Shown here: piece after piece, positions 59,102 to 64,000 of the stretch
How the letters are laid out: every line of letters begins with the position of its first letter
How positions within the stretch are numbered: the stretch's first letter is position 1
Source of the DNA: Gammaproteobacteria bacterium
GTDB lineage: Bacteria; Pseudomonadota; Gammaproteobacteria; Pseudomonadales; Azotimanducaceae
DNA: 64,000 nucleotides
NCBI GenBank assembly: GCA_026706385.1
Contig: JAPOYV010000073.1
Coordinates: forward strand, 1 to 64,000
Reading direction: 5' to 3'
Notes under the pieces: generated by a model
Database searches by the model: none
Seen by the model: the letters and a program-made list of their open reading frames with translations, nothing else
Told to the model about the DNA's origin: nothing
Program-made: the position numbers and the translations under genes

Positions 59102-59557
59102 ATGCAGCGGGCGCAGATCGTCATCCCCGGCATCCCCGGCACTGTCCTCGCCCGGGTAGCGCCTGCGCTGTCGGAGTGGCTCGGCCCCGCAGGGTGTGTC
59201 CTCGGCGGCGGGACCGTACTCGCCGCCCGGTGGCAGCATCGCGTGAGCACGGACGTTCCGACCGAGAGCACGGCGGAAATCCTGGCGAGAAAGGTGCAGA
59301 GCCGCATCCTCGACCTCGGCGCATTCACTGCGCGCGACCTATACGACATCGTCGTCGCCCAAGACCGGGATCGCAAGGCGCTGCGGCGCGTTATGGCGTC
59401 CATCACAGCCCAAGAACGCACGGCAATCGCCAGCGAACTGCGCGGGCTGCCCCGTGGCTGGACCGGCGACCAACCGGTTCGCGAACCTGCACGGCCGGAG
59501 TTGCTGACCGAACTGCCGCGCCGAGCCCGTGCGTTGTTCGAGGCGGTCGCGCCATGA
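59102..59557 (+). pseudogene. AbiEii-like nucleotidyltransferase with an internal in-frame deletion
   Basis: A 151-residue frame. The N-terminus reads as the start of an AbiEii/AbiGii-type nucleotidyltransferase (LGGGTVLAARWQHRVSTD), and the C-terminal part has the family's PTESTAEILARKVQSR and FTARDLYDIVVA blocks. Intact relatives carry roughly 70-90 residues between HRxSxD and the TAEILAKK block, including the second catalytic acid of the DxD motif. Here they are missing, and the frame is kept. With only one acid left the active site is likely dead. AbiEii-type proteins are toxins of type IV systems; the AbiEi antitoxin is absent. An ATGA overlap joins it to the next gene. Confidence 0.55.
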
Positions 59558-60156
59558 TCGACTTCGAGGCCGTGCGTCGCGCGTACTACTCGCCCCCGCC
59601 GAACGAACATGTCCCGACCGTCGAGGAGCGCATCGCCGCCTACGAACGCCAGCGCATGGCGGACGCACGCAGCCGTGGCCTGGATCCCGCCGCCGACGCG
59701 ATCGGCGAGTACGGCTCGTTGATCGGCGGCTTGGGTAAGCCAACGACCTTGTTCCGAGGCGGCCGCCGTGCCGAAGACATGGTGCGCATGCCGCCCATGC
59801 CGCTGCCGTGGTTCGACCACGAAAACGCCCATCTGCGCACGCCTTGCAACGAACCCCACAGATACCTCGAGATCCTCTCGGCGGACCATTTGGCCGGCTG
59901 CGATCCGCGACCCGACGGCCGAACCCTCGACCGTCTCCTGCGTGCCGACCGGCTCACCCGCACACAAGCCGCTCTCGTCGAGGACTTCCTGACCCGTCTG
60001 CGCATGATCGAGCTCGCCTACCTCCTGAGCCGCTGCGGCCTGACCATCTACGAGGTCGCTCGCGCGATGTTGCTCTCCGGCAGCAGAACGCCGGCAAAGA
60101 CGCACTGGATCAACCAGTTCGCGACGCGGCCTCGCCCGGCCCGCCCCGAAGAATGA
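59554..60156 (+). CDS. Hypothetical protein, partner of the AbiEii-like gene
   Basis: A 200-residue protein I do not recognise. The N-terminal third is charged (EERIAAYERQRMADARSRGLD), the middle has GGLGKPTTLFRGGRR and a Pro-rich PPMPLPWFDHENAH, and the C-terminal third is helical (TRTQAALVEDFLTRLRMIELAYLLSRCGLTIYEVARAML). No signal peptide or transmembrane helix. The ATG at 59554 overlaps the previous stop (ATGA), so the two are coupled. It ends 91 bp before the convergent SDR gene. Confidence 0.65.
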   Translation: MIDFEAVRRAYYSPPPNEHVPTVEERIAAYERQRMADARSRGLDPAADAIGEYGSLIGGLGKPTTLFRGGRRAEDMVRMPPMPLPWFDHENAHLRTPCNEPHRYLEILSADHLAGCDPRPDGRTLDRLLRADRLTRTQAALVEDFLTRLRMIELAYLLSRCGLTIYEVARAMLLSGSRTPAKTHWINQFATRPRPARPEE

Positions 60157-60247
60157 AGGTTGCGGCGCCCCGGCCTAGCTTGAGGACGCTACGTTGTGTG
60201 ATTCGGGTTCAGTAATACCAAGGGAGGTTCAGCCGCCGCCAATCAAG

Positions 60248-61057
60248 CTAAGGCACTGCCGGATACTCGTTGAACATCGAGGTGCGCCCGCCGTCGACGA
60301 CCAGATCGTGGCAATTCACGAACCGGCCCTCGTCGCTGGCGAGGAACAGCGCGGCGGTGGCGATGTCCCACGCGAGGCCCGATTTCTTCAATGGATTGGC
60401 CTTGGCCAGGTTGCCTTGGAGCTTGGCCATCTTGCGCGCGTTCTCCTCGTCGGGGAGCGTGTTCGCGCGGGCCGAGCCGCCCCAGAAGATCGGCGTGGCG
60501 ATGGCTCCCGGGGAGATCACGTTGACGCGGATGCCCTGCGGCCCGAGCTCCACGCCGGCGAGCTTGGAGTAGTGCGTGACGGCGGCCTTGACGGCGCTGT
60601 AGAGGATGTTGCCCTGGAGGTGGCGCAGCGCCGCGACGCTCGAGTTGTTGATGATCGCGCCGCCGCCCGAGGCCAGCATGTGGGGCACCGCGTAGCGCAT
60701 CCCTAGGGCCACGCTGGTGAAGAGCAACTTGACGCCGTAGTCGACGTTCTCGGCGGTGATGTCCGCGACGTTGCCGGCCGTCGGACCGCCCGCATTGTTG
60801 AACAGCACGTCGAGGCGTCCAAAGCGCTCGGCGGTCGAATCGATGACGCGCCGGACGTCCGCCTCCACCGTGACATCCTGGTGTTCGTAGACGACGGCCT
60901 CGCCGAGGCGGTCGGCGAGCGCCACGGCCTTGTCGCGCGAACGCCCCGCGATCACAACCTGGGCGCCCTCGGACGCGAAGAGCTCGGCGGTCGCCGCCCC
61001 GATGCCGCTGGTTCCGCCGGTGATCACCGCGACCCGTCCGTTCAGGCGCTCCCCCAT
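60248..61057 (-). CDS. Short-chain dehydrogenase/reductase
   Basis: A 269-residue Rossmann-fold SDR. The cofactor motif is TGGTSGIG (13-20), NNAG is at 87-90, and the catalytic Ser, Tyr and Lys are S140 (INNSS), Y153 and K157 (YSAVK). Classical SDR length, with a C-terminal DLVVDGGRTSM. Asp/Arg after the second beta-strand (AGRSRDK) points to NADP(H). The substrate is unknown. The ATG at 61057 begins MGERLNGRVAVITGG. It is divergent from the RND permease gene, with a possible TATAGT -10 on the minus strand at 61095-61100. Confidence 0.87.
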   Translation of the reverse strand: MGERLNGRVAVITGGTSGIGAATAELFASEGAQVVIAGRSRDKAVALADRLGEAVVYEHQDVTVEADVRRVIDSTAERFGRLDVLFNNAGGPTAGNVADITAENVDYGVKLLFTSVALGMRYAVPHMLASGGGAIINNSSVAALRHLQGNILYSAVKAAVTHYSKLAGVELGPQGIRVNVISPGAIATPIFWGGSARANTLPDEENARKMAKLQGNLAKANPLKKSGLAWDIATAALFLASDEGRFVNCHDLVVDGGRTSMFNEYPAVP

Positions 61058-61336
61058 AGGTATGTCCTTCCTTCGCCGAGTGTGTTGGGCGCGAACTATA
61101 GCGTTCATCGCGGCGCGTTTTGCCAAACCCGTGGTGGATGTCGCCGCTGGGCGCGATCGCGCGTCAAGAAAAACTCCTGTTATCAATGAGTTGTGAGTTG
61201 GCACAAAGACTGCAACGAGCCTTGCCGAGCGACGACCGCGAGCAGACGACCAAGGCGACCCGTTAAGGGCAGCCAACCCGGCACCGTCCAAGTTCGCTGA
61301 GAGTGGGGACCTTTCTTCAGTGAAGCCGCCAAGCCC
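61058..61336. other. Divergent intergenic region between SDR and RND permease genes
   Basis: No gene supported. TATAGT on the minus strand (61095-61100) could be the SDR -10 box, with TTGGCA 20 bp further upstream, a long spacer. On the plus strand nothing convincing appears ahead of the permease ATG, and no Shine-Dalgarno precedes it. Confidence 0.5.
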
Positions 61337-64000
61337 ATGAACCTGATCCGCATCTTCGTGACGCATCGCCTTGCCGCCAACCTCGGGATGGTGTTGATGG
61401 TGTTGGCGGGCGTTTGGGCCGTTTCCCGCCTCAACGTCGGCCTCAATCCCGTCCAGCCGCAGCGGTTTGCCGACGTCTCGATCAGTTGGCGTGGCGCTAG
61501 CGCGGAGGACGTGGAGAAGCTGGTCACCACGCCCCTCGAACAACAGCTCAAGACCGTGCCCGGCGTCGAGACCGTGTGGAGCGTCACGCGCGACACCTCG
61601 AGCCTGGTCGAGGTCCGTGTGGAACCGGGTGCGGACATCAACGAGCTCGTGGACGCGATGAAGCAGCGCGTGTCCCAGGTGCGCAGCTTCCCGCCTGACA
61701 TCGAGCCCCCGAACGTGTACGTCTTCCGCTATCGGGAGCTGGTCGCGGCGGTGCTGGTGACCGGTCCGGGCAGCCTTGACGAGTTGATTCCGCTCGCAAA
61801 GCAGATGCAGAACGAGCTTCTCTCCCGGGGTATGGACTCCGTCGAGTTCACCGGTCTCCCCGTCGAGGAGATCGCGATCCAGGTGAACACCCGGACGCTC
61901 CTGGAGCTGGGCTTGAGCTTCGACGAACTCGGCCGCCAGCTCGCCGGCTTGTCCACGGACTCGCCGGGCGGGCGGATCGGCGATGGCGAAGTGTCGCGCC
62001 AGTTGCGCAGCCTCGACCAACGCCGGGATGCGAACGCCTTCGAGAACCTGCCGATATCCACAGGGGACGGATTGGTCCGCCTCGGCGATATCGCCCGCGT
62101 GGAACGCCGCCCGGTGGTCGATCAGCCTTATCTCACGGTCGGCGGCAAGCCGGCCATCGCGCTTTTCGTGCGTCGCGACATGGCGACGCATTCCCTCGAT
62201 GCGGCGGAGAACCTGAACGCGTACCTGGAGGCGAAGCAGCCGACCCTGCCGCAGGGGGTCACGTTGAACCTGTTCCTCGAGGCCTGGCGGTTCATACGCG
62301 ACGAGCTGACGCTCATCATCAGCAACGGCGCCATGGGCCTGGTGCTGGTGATCGGGGCGCTGTTCCTGTTTCTGCGCCTGGCGCCCGCATTCTGGGTGAT
62401 GATGGGCATTCCGGCGACCTTCCTGGCGTCCCTCTTCGCCTTCTACTACCTGGGGGGCACGATCAACGGCGTCAGCCTAATCGGCTTCATCATGGCACTC
62501 GGCATCGTCGTCGACGACGCGATCGTCGTCGGCGAGGAGGCGGTGACGCAGTTCGATGCCGGGGCATCGCCGGCCGATGCCGCAACCACCGGCGCACGAC
62601 GCATGCTGGCACCGGTGATCGCCTCGTCGTTGACGACGCTGTGCGCGTTCACGCCGCTGGTCGTCTCCAATGAAGCGCCGCTGGTGGAGATCGCCATGGT
62701 GATGCTCGTGGTGATCTCGGCTTCGCTCGTCGAGTGTTTCCTCATCCTCCCGGGCCACCTGCGCCACGCGTTCGACCATATGGGGCGCCGGCCGATGCGG
62801 CGTTGGCGCAAGCGTTTCAACGCGGCCTTCGAGTCGTTTCGCGACCAACGCTTCCTGCCACTGGTCCGTCAGAGCCTTGAGAACCGGGGCGCGGTCCTGA
62901 CCGCGGCTGCGGGAATGTTCGTCGTGGTGGCTCTGGTGCCGGTCACCGGGTGGATCAAGACCGAGATGAACCTGAACCTGGATTTCGAGGAGATCCGTGC
63001 CGACGTGCGCTTCGTCCCCGGGTCGTCGAGCGGCGACAAGGATGCCTTCATCGCCCAACTCGAAGGCAAGCTCTTGGCGACCGACACGGACCTCGGCGGC
63101 GGCCACCTGGTCAACCACGTGACGATGCGCAACATCGCGTCCATAAACAACGAAAGCAAGACAGGGCCGCAATATTCGTCGGTGCGCGTGGAACTGACGT
63201 CGCCTGAACAACGGGACTTCTCCGCCGATGAGTTCTCGTCGGACTGGCTAGCTCGCGTCGACCGGTCGGAAGTCGTCGATTCGCTCAACATCGCGAAGGT
63301 GCGGGGCTGGTCTTCCGACTTCTCGATCCTGCTCAAGGGCAACGATGCCGCGATGCTGAAACGGGCCGGCGACGAGGTGATGGCGGGACTCGTGACCCTG
63401 GCAGGCGTCTCGAACCTGCGCGACAACCTGCCGTGGGGGGACGACCAATGGGTGCTGAGCCTCACGACGGCCGGCAGGGCGCTTGGCCTCTCGACCAGCG
63501 ACTTGGGAAGGCAGCTTCGGGCCGCCTACGACGGGCGCCGGATCCAGATCTTCCAGGACCAGGACATTGAACTCGAGGTGCGGCTGATCCTGCCCGAGGC
63601 CGAGCGCACGGATCTCGCCGCCATCGGGCAGTTCCCGATCAAGGCGCCGGACGGCGCCATGGTGCCGCTCTCAACGGTGGCCGGCATCGAAGCGAGCCGC
63701 GGCATCGACGCCGTCCGGCACCACAACGGCCAGCGCACGTTGACCATCCGCGGCGACGCGGACCATGCGGTGATCAGTGGCGGCGAAGTGGTCGAGTACT
63801 TCAACGAGAACATCCGCGACGCGGTTACGAGTAAGTACGGCGTGACCACCGGCCTTGACGAGTTGAGCCAGGCCGAAAACGAGCTCTTGAGCGATATGCT
63901 CCTGCAGTTCGGCATCGCGCTCGCGCTGATCTACGTGGTGCTGGCGTGGGTGTTCGCGTCGTGGAGTTGGCCGTTCGCGGTCATGGCCGCCATCCCGTTG
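61337..64000 (+). CDS. RND efflux permease, 3'-truncated by the window
   Basis: At least 888 residues of an AcrB/MexB-type resistance-nodulation-division pump. Visible are the first transmembrane helix (about 12-32), porter subdomains with DVSISWRGASAEDVEKLVTTPLEQQL, and the TM4 proton-relay pair in MALGIVVDDAIVVGEEA (two adjacent Asp). TM5-6 follow (SSLTTLCAFTPLVV), and after about residue 520 the second periplasmic half begins. The frame is open at the window's last base within TM8-9. An adaptor gene is not upstream and may lie downstream. Substrates cannot be determined. Confidence 0.92.
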   Translation, partial: MNLIRIFVTHRLAANLGMVLMVLAGVWAVSRLNVGLNPVQPQRFADVSISWRGASAEDVEKLVTTPLEQQLKTVPGVETVWSVTRDTSSLVEVRVEPGADINELVDAMKQRVSQVRSFPPDIEPPNVYVFRYRELVAAVLVTGPGSLDELIPLAKQMQNELLSRGMDSVEFTGLPVEEIAIQVNTRTLLELGLSFDELGRQLAGLSTDSPGGRIGDGEVSRQLRSLDQRRDANAFENLPISTGDGLVRLGDIARVERRPVVDQPYLTVGGKPAIALFVRRDMATHSLDAAENLNAYLEAKQPTLPQGVTLNLFLEAWRFIRDELTLIISNGAMGLVLVIGALFLFLRLAPAFWVMMGIPATFLASLFAFYYLGGTINGVSLIGFIMALGIVVDDAIVVGEEAVTQFDAGASPADAATTGARRMLAPVIASSLTTLCAFTPLVVSNEAPLVEIAMVMLVVISASLVECFLILPGHLRHAFDHMGRRPMRRWRKRFNAAFESFRDQRFLPLVRQSLENRGAVLTAAAGMFVVVALVPVTGWIKTEMNLNLDFEEIRADVRFVPGSSSGDKDAFIAQLEGKLLATDTDLGGGHLVNHVTMRNIASINNESKTGPQYSSVRVELTSPEQRDFSADEFSSDWLARVDRSEVVDSLNIAKVRGWSSDFSILLKGNDAAMLKRAGDEVMAGLVTLAGVSNLRDNLPWGDDQWVLSLTTAGRALGLSTSDLGRQLRAAYDGRRIQIFQDQDIELEVRLILPEAERTDLAAIGQFPIKAPDGAMVPLSTVAGIEASRGIDAVRHHNGQRTLTIRGDADHAVISGGEVVEYFNENIRDAVTSKYGVTTGLDELSQAENELLSDMLLQFGIALALIYVVLAWVFASWSWPFAVMAAIPL

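Noticed and set aside
58962-60247. A tRNA-Pro attachment site with an integrated element
   Set aside because: I saw no second copy of the tRNA 3' end and no integrase in the downstream 1.3 kb, so an att claim is unsupported.

Overview
The window is a GC-rich, densely packed bacterial chromosome segment. Its gene content points to a gammaproteobacterium: recC-recB-recD, a fused nuoCD within a 13-gene complex I set, infC-rpmI-rplT-pheS-pheT-ihfA-merR, type Ic aspartate aminotransferase, type-2 ArgC and bacterial arginyltransferase (bpt). CaiB-type CoA transferase, tannase-like esterase, sulfatase, TonB-dependent receptor and cupins suggest a free-living or host-associated aquatic heterotroph. 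No close species can be named from sequence alone. GTG and TTG starts are common, and stop/start overlaps (ATGA, GTGA, TTGA) are the rule inside operons.

Layout. 1-6508 (minus): a tight operon argC, aspartate aminotransferase, RhlB-like helicase, nitrilase-family amidase, AI-2E-type transporter, hisC. 6640-11018: alpha/beta hydrolase, secreted tannase-family esterase, ankyrin protein, CaiB-type CoA transferase. 11030-19414 (minus): recC-recB-recD in one overlapping operon. 19491-21482: a broken DUF429 gene and a lone AAA+ ATPase. 21697-38874: NADH:quinone oxidoreductase genes nuoABCDEF and nuoGHIJKLMN. They are interrupted between nuoF and nuoG by three genes on the other strand (bpt, a 2-hydroxychromene-2-carboxylate isomerase-like protein, a Uma2-like nuclease). 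Each nuo half has its own promoter, and the two promoters share TTGCCC-17 bp-TATTGT. 38921-44883: tRNA-Val, then infC (probably started at a rare ATC codon), rpmI, rplT, pheS, pheT, ihfA and a MerR regulator, with several structured leaders.

44918-58794 is an accessory block: a sulfatase, then a six-cistron-style unit of an ECF sigma factor, an 810-residue FecR-domain protein and two complete ABC exporters (ATPase+permease twice), then MATE pump, glyoxalase I, a TonB-dependent receptor and two cupin proteins. tRNA-Pro(GGG) follows at 58913. In relatives such as Pseudomonas, tRNA-Pro sits just behind ihfA-merR, so this block looks like an expansion between merR and the tRNA. 58990-64000 holds an internally deleted AbiEii-like nucleotidyltransferase with an unknown partner gene, an SDR oxidoreductase, and an RND efflux permease that runs off the end.

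The most interesting items are the split nuo locus with twin promoters, the sigma/FecR/double-ABC module with its large unassigned periplasmic domain, the ATC-initiated infC with structured leaders, a possible 33-codon coupling ORF between nuoH and nuoI, and two genes caught in decay (DUF429 and AbiEii-like). No CRISPR array, insertion sequence, rRNA or prophage was seen.
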